NCBI GenBank assembly: GCA_964540855.1
Contig: CAZIOI010000020.1
Location: 1-9,729 of the forward strand
Direction: 5' to 3'
DNA: 9,729 bases
Origin: CAZIOI01 sp964540855
GTDB lineage: Bacteria > Patescibacteriota > UBA1384 > DTJR01
In this document: positions 1 to 6,791 of the stretch, one piece after another
Numbering within the stretch: the stretch's first letter is position 1
Layout of the letters: every line of letters starts with the position of its first letter
Notes under the pieces: model-generated
What the model saw: the letters and a program-made list of their open reading frames with translations, nothing else
The model's database searches: none
What the model was told of the DNA's origin: nothing
Translations under genes and position numbers: made by a program

Positions 1-1823
1 AATTTAACACCGGAAAATTTATAATAGAGATAATCATAGTTTTTATTTTGCACTGATATTTTTCCATTTGGTTTTACCGTCAAATTCCACGTTGTATTTT
101 TTGAGAACCCGGGGAATACGATAGGCAATCCGGCGGTTAAATTATCAGCAAAGCCGATGGACAGGTTGGTCGTTTTTTCGGGGTACAGATAAATCATTGG
201 GGAAACGCCAGAAACATATTTACATTGGTTGCTAAGGTTGTCCACTCCATAGCCCTCAACCAAATTTGGCGGATAACCGGGGTTGTATTTTTCTCCCAAT
301 GCTACAATTTTTTGGACAAGCGTGTCAGAACTTGTTTTTATCGCTCCCGATTTGCGCGCGGCAAAAACTGAATATTTGTATGGATGCCCTTTGATTGGAC
401 CCATCACTATTTCTTCGCCATCGGTGTCTTTTAGCTTAAGCAGAGGAACGATATTGTCAAATGAACACCGGAATTTTTTTGTGGAAGTTTCGGTTGTCGT
501 AGTCGTAGTAGCAGTTGCGGTACTCTCAACGTTTGGTGTGAAAGCTCCAATCCCGACGTTCTGTCCGCTATCAAGGCTTGAGGTGTCTCCTATTGAATCA
601 AAGCCGCTTTCTTTTAGGTTTTGTTCAGTCGTTTTTGAGGTTGAAACATCATCTGCCGAGACGGAAAACCTACTCAGCACCCTAGAAGCCAACGATTCTG
701 TTTTGGAAACTTTTAATGCGGGTACGGCGACAACAAACTTCACTTTTTCATTTGTGCTCAGTGTTGCTGTACCCTTGAAAATATAAGCGCTCTGACGATA
801 TTTTTGCGGTGTCGTCGGTAAATTGTCCAAATATGCCAAAGCTACATCTTCAATGCTGGCTTTAGATGACAATAATGTTTTAGCTGTGAGTGTCTTTGTT
901 TCACCTGTGTCTTCCGGCAAAACAAGAGCAAAGATATTTTCATCTGTTGCTAGTTGTGCAAAAGCTTCTTGCGGTGTTTTGTAATATTTGTTTGCAATGT
1001 TACTTTGGGATTTAACCGGTGTGGTAGCATAATCGAGATACTCCACTGATTTACCTGACACTGCAACTGTTATCGTATTAAAGTCGTTTGCTCTAGCTAA
1101 GCCGTTTTTGCCATCAGAAGCTGAATATATATTTGAATTTTCTATATTCAATCCCGGATTAGAATAGCCAAGGTTTTCGAGTTTATCGCTGGCATTTAAA
1201 ATGCCCAACAAATTATAAATCGGCAAATCGGCTTGGCGGTGAAACTCAACAATAGTCACATCATCGCCTATCGATTTGTCTTTGTAGGTCGCCGATACAA
1301 AAAACTCTTGATCGAGAAGCTTGGCATCCGATAAAAATTTTTTGGCGATCTCAGAAGCGTCTTCTTTAGTTGTTCCTACATTTTGATTGGTAAATACTAT
1401 TTTGAAAAATCCTGTGTCTAAAACACTACCAACAGCCGATTCTCCGGATTGACTAATGGCTTCTAGCACTGTCCCGTCGTCTGCTTCAGTTTCACTTTTT
1501 TTCTGGTAGCCCAGATTTGATAAAACGCCCAGCAGACCGTTTGGTCCAAAATCAGGATTTAAATTATAAACGGAAATATTATCCGGAACATTAATATTAT
1601 TTATTTTTGATGTATCGGAAAGCGTATATCGAAATTGCAACGTGGGGCTGTTCGTAAAATAATTAAGTGTTTTAGCAACCGTTGAGGCGCCAATTGCTTC
1701 TTCTGATTTTTCATCCTCAAAAATAGTTGACTCATTGTCTTCTGTTTTATAGAAAAACAAAAAATACGTGGCCGTTGCTAACAAAAGCAAGACAAAAAAA
1801 ACTATTAATATTTTCTTTTTAAT
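1..1823 (-). CDS. Partial membrane-anchored surface protein with C-terminal IYLYPEKTT domain
   Basis: I translated the open frame from 1823 to the window edge by hand: 607 codons with no stop, and the C-terminus lies outside the window. Residues 2-4 are KKK, followed by a hydrophobic segment to about residue 25, so this is an N-terminal anchor or uncleaved signal with the rest probably outside the cell. Residues 28-430 are Asp/Ser/Thr-rich; two stretches look alike (SVYNLN...LLGVLSNLGYQ near 84-107 and PIYNLLG...KLENLGYSN near 201-221), suggesting duplicated modules. A Thr-rich linker lies at about 434-449. Then comes a Cys-containing domain (C453, C534) with PMIYLYPEKTT at 542-552, which I recognise from CPR exported proteins of unknown function. 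The frame has no ATG, GTG or TTG upstream of the hydrophobic core. The best start is ATT at 1823, three bases after GGAGGG (1832-1827). Function is unknown. Confidence 0.8.
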   Translation of the reverse strand, partial: MKKKILIVFFVLLLLATATYFLFFYKTEDNESTIFEDEKSEEAIGASTVAKTLNYFTNSPTLQFRYTLSDTSKINNINVPDNISVYNLNPDFGPNGLLGVLSNLGYQKKSETEADDGTVLEAISQSGESAVGSVLDTGFFKIVFTNQNVGTTKEDASEIAKKFLSDAKLLDQEFFVSATYKDKSIGDDVTIVEFHRQADLPIYNLLGILNASDKLENLGYSNPGLNIENSNIYSASDGKNGLARANDFNTITVAVSGKSVEYLDYATTPVKSQSNIANKYYKTPQEAFAQLATDENIFALVLPEDTGETKTLTAKTLLSSKASIEDVALAYLDNLPTTPQKYRQSAYIFKGTATLSTNEKVKFVVAVPALKVSKTESLASRVLSRFSVSADDVSTSKTTEQNLKESGFDSIGDTSSLDSGQNVGIGAFTPNVESTATATTTTTTETSTKKFRCSFDNIVPLLKLKDTDGEEIVMGPIKGHPYKYSVFAARKSGAIKTSSDTLVQKIVALGEKYNPGYPPNLVEGYGVDNLSNQCKYVSGVSPMIYLYPEKTTNLSIGFADNLTAGLPIVFPGFSKNTTWNLTVKPNGKISVQNKNYDYLYYKFSGVK

Positions 1824-1844
1824 AAACCCTCCAATTAAGTAAAT

Positions 1845-1853
1845 AATATACCA
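1845..1853 (-). promoter_or_regulatory. Possible extended -10 promoter of the surface-protein gene
   Basis: On the minus strand TGG-TATATT fits an extended -10 (TGnTATAAT-like), about 22 bases before the proposed ATT start, with GGAGGG in between. No convincing -35 box is visible. The call rests on a short match in AT-rich DNA. Confidence 0.3.
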
Positions 1854-1959
1854 TTTTGGACGCTAAAAGTAGAGCTTGCTATAAAATGCTTTTGTCTGAA
1901 TCTATATTTGAAAAATGGAGACTAATGAATAGGTGAGTCGGTTGTACAAGAAATAACGT

Positions 1960-2035
1960 GATATCAAGAGTTTCAGCTTTTCTGGTTGGGCAGTAGAAGC
2001 CATCCACAACTACTTCCTAACTGAGGTTGAGTATA
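1960..2035 (+). other. Possible remnant of a TnpB-type transposon end (omega-RNA-like)
   Basis: The stretch 1824-2091 holds no gene. On the plus strand, GTAGAAGCC at 1993-2001 is followed by an imperfect hairpin (CAAC 2007-2010 pairing with GTTG 2025-2028). A GAAGCC motif followed by a stem-loop resembles the 3' end of the omega RNA at IS200/IS605 and IS607 right ends. The frame just upstream reads ...RNNVISRVSAFLVGQ-stop, which could be the tail of a decayed transposase-associated protein, but I see no zinc-finger cysteines or catalytic motif. This is a weak resemblance only. Confidence 0.2.
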
Positions 2036-2072
2036 TAAGCACTTGATTTAATTTAAGGGAAGCTTTAGTGTG

Positions 2073-2093
2073 AAAATCCCTTTATCGGATTTT
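2073..2093 (-). terminator. Stem-loop terminator after the Fic gene
   Basis: AAAATCC (2073-2079) and GGATTTT (2087-2093) form a perfect 7-bp stem with a 7-base loop; the minus-strand 3' arm ends in TTTT. It overlaps the TAA (2094-2092) that closes the restored Fic frame, not the premature TAG at 2178. That supports the longer reading as the original gene end. The T-run is short, so strength is uncertain. Confidence 0.5.
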
Positions 2094-2196
2094 AGGCGAT
2101 CGTTTTAACCTGTTTTTCTATGAATCCTCTTATCCAATCTGCTAATCCAGTACACATTGGATCATTTATACATGATTCTATTGCCTTATGATAGCA
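2092..2196 (-). pseudogene. Out-of-frame C-terminal tail of the Fic gene
   Basis: In the alternative minus frame, codons from 2196 read CYHKAIESCINDPMCTGLAD, then WIRGFIEKQVKTIA and TAA at 2094-2092. Joining it to the main frame needs one extra base near the run at 2197-2199 (minus strand GGAAATGC; an added A gives R-G-K-C-Y-H-K). The resulting 'MITKRGKCYHKAIESC' runs smoothly, and the tail is a plausible terminal helix of a Fic domain. The new stop falls exactly at the terminator hairpin. This explains sequence that would otherwise be unexplained, but I cannot tell a real mutation from an assembly error. Confidence 0.65.
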
Positions 2197-2798
2197 TTTC
2201 CGCGCTTTGTTATCATGCCTCGGAAGCCAGCAACAGCAGGAGGCAAACCCAGAACAATAGCTAACTGATCGGTCAATGCTCGTGCGATTCTTCCATTTCC
2301 ATCAGAAAAAGGATGGACTCTTATAAATTCGTAATGAATTTTTGCTAAGAAAGAGCATTTATCACCCAAATCTTGATAGTCAATTTTTAATCCTTCCGAG
2401 ATATGTTTTGCAATTATACTCATCTCGTAAGACACTTTTTCGGGAGGAGGGATTTTATACCTCTCTTCATCTCCGGGGGAGCCAAATCTAACAAGCTTCA
2501 CTCTGAATTCTCCTGTATGAACTAAGATCCTTGAAAATAATACCGTATGCATCCTCTTCCATTCCTTGTGCCACTCTCCAAAATTCCTTGAAATGAATTC
2601 TTCTTTTTTATCTCCTGAACGATCCAAATTTTCTACAAAATCCTTCACAATAAACCTTGAACCGTCTTTCTCTCGGTTAATGACAAGTGCAAAATTAGCG
2701 GGTATTGCCTCAGTTTGGCCACTTTTATACTCCATAGTCTTCATATATTCTCTCCAGAGGGCTTTTACGACTTCATCCTTAGGAATAGCAAACTCCAT
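2178..2798 (-). CDS. Fic family toxin (AMPylase-type), C-terminus frameshifted
   Basis: Fic enzymes usually transfer AMP, or another phosphate-containing group, from a nucleotide to a target hydroxyl. The 206-residue product has the full active-site loop HPFSDGNGRIAR at 162-173: catalytic H162, D166, the GNGR anion-binding part and R173. The substrate-binding flap region appears as HTGEFRVKLVRFG (94-106). S26-x3-E30 near the N-terminus resembles the inhibitory SxxxE motif of self-inhibited Fic proteins, but lacks the usual following Gly/Asn, so I treat it as tentative. ATG at 2798 is 5 bases after the stop of the antitoxin gene, with weak AGG spacing, implying translational coupling. The frame stops at TAG 2180-2178, but the neighbouring frame continues the family-like sequence for 34 codons (separate entry). 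The gene is therefore either damaged, misread, or produced by frameshifting. Confidence 0.9.
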   Translation of the reverse strand: MEFAIPKDEVVKALWREYMKTMEYKSGQTEAIPANFALVINREKDGSRFIVKDFVENLDRSGDKKEEFISRNFGEWHKEWKRMHTVLFSRILVHTGEFRVKLVRFGSPGDEERYKIPPPEKVSYEMSIIAKHISEGLKIDYQDLGDKCSFLAKIHYEFIRVHPFSDGNGRIARALTDQLAIVLGLPPAVAGFRGMITKRGNAIIRQ

Positions 2799-2803
2799 GT
2801 TGC

Positions 2804-3400
2804 CTACTCTTCAGGATATTCTAGTGCAGTCGTTTCATTAACAATATCATCAATCATCCCATCAAGAAGGCGGGCTTGTAATCTCTGATCATCGGTCGCT
2901 TGAGAGATTTCTTTACCCAAAAGTCTGTTTATAAATTTATTTTTCGGAAGTGGCCTAGCTAAATCTTCATCAGAAATGCAGTACTCATCCCCATTTTTAT
3001 GTTTCATCCAAGAAGGTTCCTTGTGGCTATCTTCCACAAGTCTGCTTGTTGGAATATCTCCTAAATCTTCAAGGATGGATTTTATTTCTTTTATTGGTAG
3101 AGAGCTATTTATAGGTTTTTTTTGGCCCTCAGCTGAAAGATGAAAAATTTCTTGATCATATGTAAGACCGACATTGCTTCTACTAACTTCAATGTTTTCC
3201 TCGTTTATCAATTTCATAAAGTCAACGGGAACAGGACCTAAGGGCATTCTTATGTAGTAGAGCTCGTCTTTCTCTGCTTTTCCACCCTTAATTAGACCTT
3301 TATGTGTAAAGTAGATCGTTTTAGCAAACTTAACCTTTGAAATCCCGTTTGGTTTATTAAAAAGGATTGCTCTTGCAATTTGCTTTAAGTATTTATTCAT
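2804..3400 (-). CDS. Panacea (DUF4065/SocA-like) antitoxin
   Basis: The 198-residue protein carries Panacea-domain hallmarks: an N-terminal helical part with KVKFAKTIYFTHKGL (22-36), Y-x8-GPVP near 48-58, and SHKEPSW at 125-131, matching the usual SHKE-x-AW signature. Panacea proteins act as antitoxins against many unrelated toxins, usually by direct binding. Residues about 135-198 form a charged C-terminal extension that may contact the toxin. ATG at 3400 follows GGGGAGG with five bases between, a strong ribosome site. The gene lies first in the pair and the Fic gene starts 5 bases after its stop, the expected antitoxin-toxin order. An imperfect palindrome upstream (3425-3441) could be an operator, but this protein shows no obvious helix-turn-helix. 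Cytoplasmic. Confidence 0.82.
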   Translation of the reverse strand: MNKYLKQIARAILFNKPNGISKVKFAKTIYFTHKGLIKGGKAEKDELYYIRMPLGPVPVDFMKLINEENIEVSRSNVGLTYDQEIFHLSAEGQKKPINSSLPIKEIKSILEDLGDIPTSRLVEDSHKEPSWMKHKNGDEYCISDEDLARPLPKNKFINRLLGKEISQATDDQRLQARLLDGMIDDIVNETTALEYPEE

Positions 3401-3424
3401 TTTTCCTCCCCTCGCTGTTTTTTA

Positions 3425-3441
3425 TTCTACTTGAACTAGAA
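3425..3441. promoter_or_regulatory. Palindromic operator candidate upstream of the antitoxin-toxin operon
   Basis: TTCTACTTGAACTAGAA is a 17-bp palindrome with one mismatched pair, 24 bases before the antitoxin ATG. On the minus strand, TTGCAA followed after 17 bases by TGTAAA lies just upstream and could be a weak promoter. The position suits a repressor acting on the operon leader. The repressor is unknown. Upstream of this, 3442-3605 shows no gene. Confidence 0.4.
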
Positions 3442-3605
3442 TTATTTACAATAAAGTATTTGCCATTTTGCAAAAACTCAATTTCCGAGCCCTCACCCCC
3501 TCTTTCCCAAAATAGTTTTTACTTACTACCCTCGTCTTTTGTTTAGAAATTTTTCAAAATTATCCTGCAAATTTTTTTAGGTGTTTGCCAAGAATTTTAC
3601 AACGG

Positions 3606-3744
3606 GGGGAGTCGGTCACAAATATTTTTCTGCTGAAAAATTTCGCGACCCCGCCTCGCCGCCAGTCGCGGCTGCGGCTTTTGACTCCTCGGCAGAGCCC
3701 ACCAACGAGAGATCGCCCTAAATGGGCGATTTTTTCGTTGGTGG
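3606..3744 (+). repeat. Direct repeat copy A (139 bp), left flank of the defence cluster
   Basis: Copies 3606-3744 and 8036-8174 align without gaps at a constant offset of 4430. The first 73 bases (3606-3678) are identical; the rest differs at scattered sites while keeping a hairpin. The unit begins GGGGAGTCGGTCAC, contains an AAATTTTTC-type stem (near 3621-3642) and a CGCGAC/GTCGCG stem, then GACTCC, which pairs back to GGAGTC at the start. It ends in GGTGG, the complement of the tmRNA 3' CCACC. Open frames across it on either strand are not genes. The gene-free stretch 3401-3951 otherwise holds hairpins only. Confidence 0.85.
3702..3741 (+). terminator. Hairpin with T-run in repeat copy A
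   Basis: Arms CCAACGAGAGATCGCCC and GGGCGATTTTTTCGTTGG (3724-3741) enclose TAAAT. In the plus direction ATCGCCC/GGGCGAT followed by a T-run is a good intrinsic terminator. In the minus direction the T-run is broken by GAGAG, so it would be poor for the protease gene. No plus-strand gene ends here, so it is probably cargo of the repeat. Confidence 0.5.
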
Positions 3745-3807
3745 TGTGTTTTGAACGAAGCTCGGACTTTTTTCGAAAATACTGAAGTTTAATAATGTAT
3801 GCTCGCA

Positions 3808-3899
3808 ACCCGCTTTGCGGGTCGCTCGCTTTCTTTCCTCTTTTTTCAAAAATGCATTTTTACGCGACCGTTGAGGGGTGGGGGGAGGAAACGGTCGCG
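3808..3899. other. Two hairpins downstream of the protease gene, one with a G-rich loop
   Basis: ACCCGC-TTT-GCGGGT (3808-3822) is a perfect 6-bp stem. CGCGACCGTT (3863-3872) and AACGGTCGCG (3890-3899) form a perfect 10-bp stem around a 17-base loop of nearly only G and A. Neither has a clear T-run, so they are not typical terminators. They could block exonucleases, end the protease mRNA, or be repeat-related. Confidence 0.55.
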
Positions 3900-3951
3900 C
3901 GGAATTTGGGCGGGGAGGATTGGAGATTGGATTTTTGATCCTGTTGGAAAT

Positions 3952-4833
3952 CTACTTAATTATTGAGTGTTTTTTAAAAATTTCCAAGAATGATGGTGTC
4001 GCATATCCAACTGAATATATCGCGTGAACCGTTTCGATAAATGATTTTTCTTTGTAATGCTTTAATTGTTTGGCGGCATCATCTGAAATTGTTGTCTCTC
4101 GTTGATTTATTGGAATTGCGTTGTATCCGGTAACTATTGACAACAATTTTCCAGTTCTTATGTCGAATATTGGTCCACCACTATTGCCGGGATTAAATGA
4201 AATAGTAAACTCATAATAAAAATCTTTCTCCGACTTCTGATATCGGCAATTTACAACCCCTTGGTCTGTACGAAGAAGAATGTTTCCCAACAATGGTTGG
4301 TCTGGGCTGTTATTTGCAAATCCTAATGTACATACTGGGTATCCAAGGATACCAACAGGTGTGCCGATTACTGAAAAATTTTTACTTACAGAAATATAAT
4401 CATCTTTTTTTGCATACTTTTTATTACCTTCTTCATAGAAACTATCGTTTAGATACAAGATAGCTAGATCAACCTCTGGGTATAAGAATATTTGTTTATT
4501 CAATTCTGGAGAGTACCAATGCATATGAACATTATTTTCGTCGTCATGCCGTATCAAAAAATAAACATCACCGTCTTTATGGGTCATACGATCGCCTTTA
4601 CTCGGGTTGTTTACAACATGATTCGACGTTGCAAATCGATTAGGGGCTATTAAAAACCCTGAGCCTAGTGTGTCCCACTGCCAAATCGTTTTACCATCTT
4701 TTTCCAAATTGCGTCGCCTAACAACCAGATAGACTGTTTTTTTTAACCACTTTAGACACTCAGTAAAGCTCTGAAATTGATCTGGTCGCTCTTTTACCCT
4801 CTGCTGCTTTATCGTTTTATTTTTCTTGGCCAC
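3952..4833 (-). CDS. Cytoplasmic trypsin-like serine protease
   Basis: From GTG at 4833 the product has 293 residues. The start is chosen because AGGAGG (4843-4838) sits four bases before it; a TTG at 4878 would add 15 residues but has no ribosome site and lies in the promoter. The chymotrypsin-fold triad is readable: H72 in ATSNHVV, D122 in PEVDLAILYL and S218 in FNPGNSGGPIF. GSGFLIAP (57-64) precedes the His as in HtrA-like proteases. There is no signal peptide, membrane segment or PDZ domain, so it should act inside the cell; the substrate is unknown. About 50 residues before the protease core are basic, and about 60 follow the GNSGGP strand. It is divergent from the LexA-methyltransferase gene and shares its operator region, which hints at joint control. 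The last residues end 50 bases from the G-rich hairpin. Confidence 0.85.
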   Translation of the reverse strand: MAKKNKTIKQQRVKERPDQFQSFTECLKWLKKTVYLVVRRRNLEKDGKTIWQWDTLGSGFLIAPNRFATSNHVVNNPSKGDRMTHKDGDVYFLIRHDDENNVHMHWYSPELNKQIFLYPEVDLAILYLNDSFYEEGNKKYAKKDDYISVSKNFSVIGTPVGILGYPVCTLGFANNSPDQPLLGNILLRTDQGVVNCRYQKSEKDFYYEFTISFNPGNSGGPIFDIRTGKLLSIVTGYNAIPINQRETTISDDAAKQLKHYKEKSFIETVHAIYSVGYATPSFLEIFKKHSIIK

Positions 4834-4849
4834 TCTTCCTCCTATGCTA

Positions 4850-4920
4850 TTGACATGTTCTATTAACTTTCTATACAATATAAATATATTAGAAAGTATT
4901 TAGAAAGTCAAACGGAGGGG
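4850..4920. promoter_or_regulatory. Divergent overlapping promoters with three TAGAAAGT operator half-sites
   Basis: Plus strand, toward the LexA fusion: TTGACA at 4850-4855 with TATACA 4872-4877 (16-base spacer) or TACAAT 4874-4879 (18). Minus strand, toward the protease: TTGACT at 4911-4906, 17-base spacer, TATATT at 4888-4883. Half-sites are ACTTTCTA at 4866-4873, TAGAAAGT at 4890-4897 and TAGAAAGT at 4901-4908. The first two form an inverted repeat; the last two form a direct repeat with an 11-bp period. They overlap the -10 of one promoter and the -35 and spacer of the other. GGAGG at 4914-4918 is the ribosome site of the fusion, seven bases before its ATG. The likely binder is the LexA domain encoded here; this is inferred from position. 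Confidence 0.7.
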
Positions 4921-4925
4921 TTATT

Positions 4926-6791
4926 ATGATTTCGAAGCGGCAGAAAGAAGTTTTTGACTTTGTCAAAAATTCTATCAAAAAAAACGGGTATTCACCATCT
5001 CTCGAAGAAATTAGAGATAATTTTGGCTTGGCTTCTGTCTCCACTGCTCATTATCATGTAAAAAAACTCCAAGAATCTGGTTATTTGCTAAAGGGATATA
5101 ACCAACCTCGCGGGGTATCGACAGTTGAAGAAAAGGAAATCATTGAAATTCCGCTTGTTGGCACAATCGCTGCTGGGCAACCGATTGAGGCTATCGAGGT
5201 TTCTGGCCAAACCGTAACTCTCTCAAGAGATGAGGTGGGTAAATTTGGAAACTTTTACGCGTTAAAGGTTGTCGGTAACAGCATGATAGATGAAGGAATT
5301 TTCGACGGCGATACCGTTGTATTAAGAAAACAGGAATATGCCGATAACGGGCAAACAGTTGTTGCGATTATTGATGAAAATCAAGCAACGTTAAAAAAAT
5401 TCTACCGAGAGAAAGACAGGGTGAGGCTCCAGCCAGCAAATCCACAACTATTTCCATTTTATAGGACTGAGGTAGAAATCAGGGGTATCGTGGTGAAAGT
5501 TATCAGAAGCCTTGATTATCCCATCGAAAGAGAAAGTGCTAAGGATTCAAAATATCAAAGACGAATTGATTATTCTTGGGATTTTAGGGGAGAGAAAACA
5601 AAATCGTACACGCATGGCCTGCACACCTATCCAGCAATGTTTATTCCACAGGTAGCAAATCGTCTTTTACAAAAATACAGCAAAAAAGGAGATATGATTT
5701 GCGATATTTTTTGTGGTTCAGGAACAGCATTAATTGAAAGCAGAATACTTGGCAGAGATTCTATTGGAATCGACTTAAACCCACTTGCAATTTTCCTCGC
5801 AAAAGCAAAAACTACCGAAATAGATCCTCACCTGCTACAAACAGAATATTTTTCTCTACTTGAGAGAATTCCAAAACTTAAAGACTCGGAAATAATCAAA
5901 CCAGAATTCAATAATCTGGAATTCTGGTTTAACGAAAAAGCAATTATTAAACTAGCGAAGATCAAGAAAGCTATTACAGAAATTGAAGATCCAAAAATTA
6001 GAAACTTTTTTATGGTTGGTTTTAGCGAGATAGTACGGTTTTCTTCAAATACTAAAAACGGAGAGTTTAAGTTAGTTAGGATGAAGAAAGAGAAACTAGA
6101 AAATCACGAGCCTGATGTTCTTAGCATTTTCAAGAAAAAAACTGAATTAAATATTGCCGGAATGCAGTCATACTTCGAAAATGTTGATAAGGAAACCAAA
6201 GTTAAAATCATCTTCGGTGATTCTTCAAAAGATAATGGAATTAAGGAAAGCTCTGTTGACTGCATCGTTACCTCTCCGCCCTACGGGGATAGCCGTACAA
6301 CGGTAGCTTATGGACAATTTTCACGATTATCTGCACAGTGGATTGACATTTTTGAAGATCCCAATCAGGCATCTGGAGTTGATAATGAACTTCTTGGAGG
6401 GAAAAGCACGAAAGAGCTAAACAATCCGCTTAAATCAGAGTATTTAACTGACGCTCTGAAAAAGATTGCTAGCCAAGACGAGAAGCGTGCAAAAGAAGTA
6501 CTGAGCTTCAATATTGGTTTGAATGACTGTATGAAGCGAGCTTACAAAATATTAAAAAAGAATAGCTATTTTTGTCTAGTGATTGGAAACCGGCAAGTCA
6601 AACAAGTAAGAATACCGACTGACTTTATTATTGCTGAACTAGGAGAAAATTTAGGTTTTGCTTGCGAAGATATTATCGTTAGAAATATCCCAGGCAAGAG
6701 AATGCCAGCAAAAAACTCTCCAACAAATGTTGCAGGTGAATTAGAGGAGACAATGAATAAGGAAAGTATAGTAATCCTTAGGAAGGATTAA
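4926..6791 (+). CDS. LexA repressor fused to an amino-DNA-methyltransferase (probable N4-cytosine)
   Basis: One 621-residue frame joins two complete proteins. Residues 1-199 are LexA: winged-helix DNA-binding domain (1-65), cleavage site A83-G84 in VGTIAAGQP, Ser119 in VVGNSM and Lys157 in ATLKKF as the autoproteolysis dyad. After about ten linker residues comes the methyltransferase: SYTHGLHTYPAMFIPQ (227-241), AdoMet motif DIFCGSGTAL (260-269), the motif II acid D283 in GIDLNP, and catalytic TSPPYG (449-454), then IPGKRMPAKNSPTN (588-601) near the end. TSPPY is typical of N4-cytosine enzymes, and the order motif I, long insert, motif IV fits the alpha-like group. No in-frame start before M238 would give a free methyltransferase. 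Self-cleavage would separate DNA binding from methylation. The partner nuclease lies convergent downstream, with stop codons overlapping. Autorepression is likely; target sequence is unknown. Confidence 0.92.
   Translation: MISKRQKEVFDFVKNSIKKNGYSPSLEEIRDNFGLASVSTAHYHVKKLQESGYLLKGYNQPRGVSTVEEKEIIEIPLVGTIAAGQPIEAIEVSGQTVTLSRDEVGKFGNFYALKVVGNSMIDEGIFDGDTVVLRKQEYADNGQTVVAIIDENQATLKKFYREKDRVRLQPANPQLFPFYRTEVEIRGIVVKVIRSLDYPIERESAKDSKYQRRIDYSWDFRGEKTKSYTHGLHTYPAMFIPQVANRLLQKYSKKGDMICDIFCGSGTALIESRILGRDSIGIDLNPLAIFLAKAKTTEIDPHLLQTEYFSLLERIPKLKDSEIIKPEFNNLEFWFNEKAIIKLAKIKKAITEIEDPKIRNFFMVGFSEIVRFSSNTKNGEFKLVRMKKEKLENHEPDVLSIFKKKTELNIAGMQSYFENVDKETKVKIIFGDSSKDNGIKESSVDCIVTSPPYGDSRTTVAYGQFSRLSAQWIDIFEDPNQASGVDNELLGGKSTKELNNPLKSEYLTDALKKIASQDEKRAKEVLSFNIGLNDCMKRAYKILKKNSYFCLVIGNRQVKQVRIPTDFIIAELGENLGFACEDIIVRNIPGKRMPAKNSPTNVAGELEETMNKESIVILRKD

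Noticed and set aside
283..786. Plus-strand open frame of 167 codons
   Set aside because: It is antisense to the surface-protein frame, which has a signal anchor, linker and recognisable domain; its Val-rich run is the mirror of the Thr-rich linker.
3560..3808. Open frames on both strands across repeat copy A
   Set aside because: They cover structured repeat DNA that recurs at 8036-8174 and have no ribosome site.
4834..4878. TTG start for the protease, 15 codons upstream
   Set aside because: It has no ribosome site and overlaps the promoter, whereas GTG 4833 has AGGAGG four bases before it.
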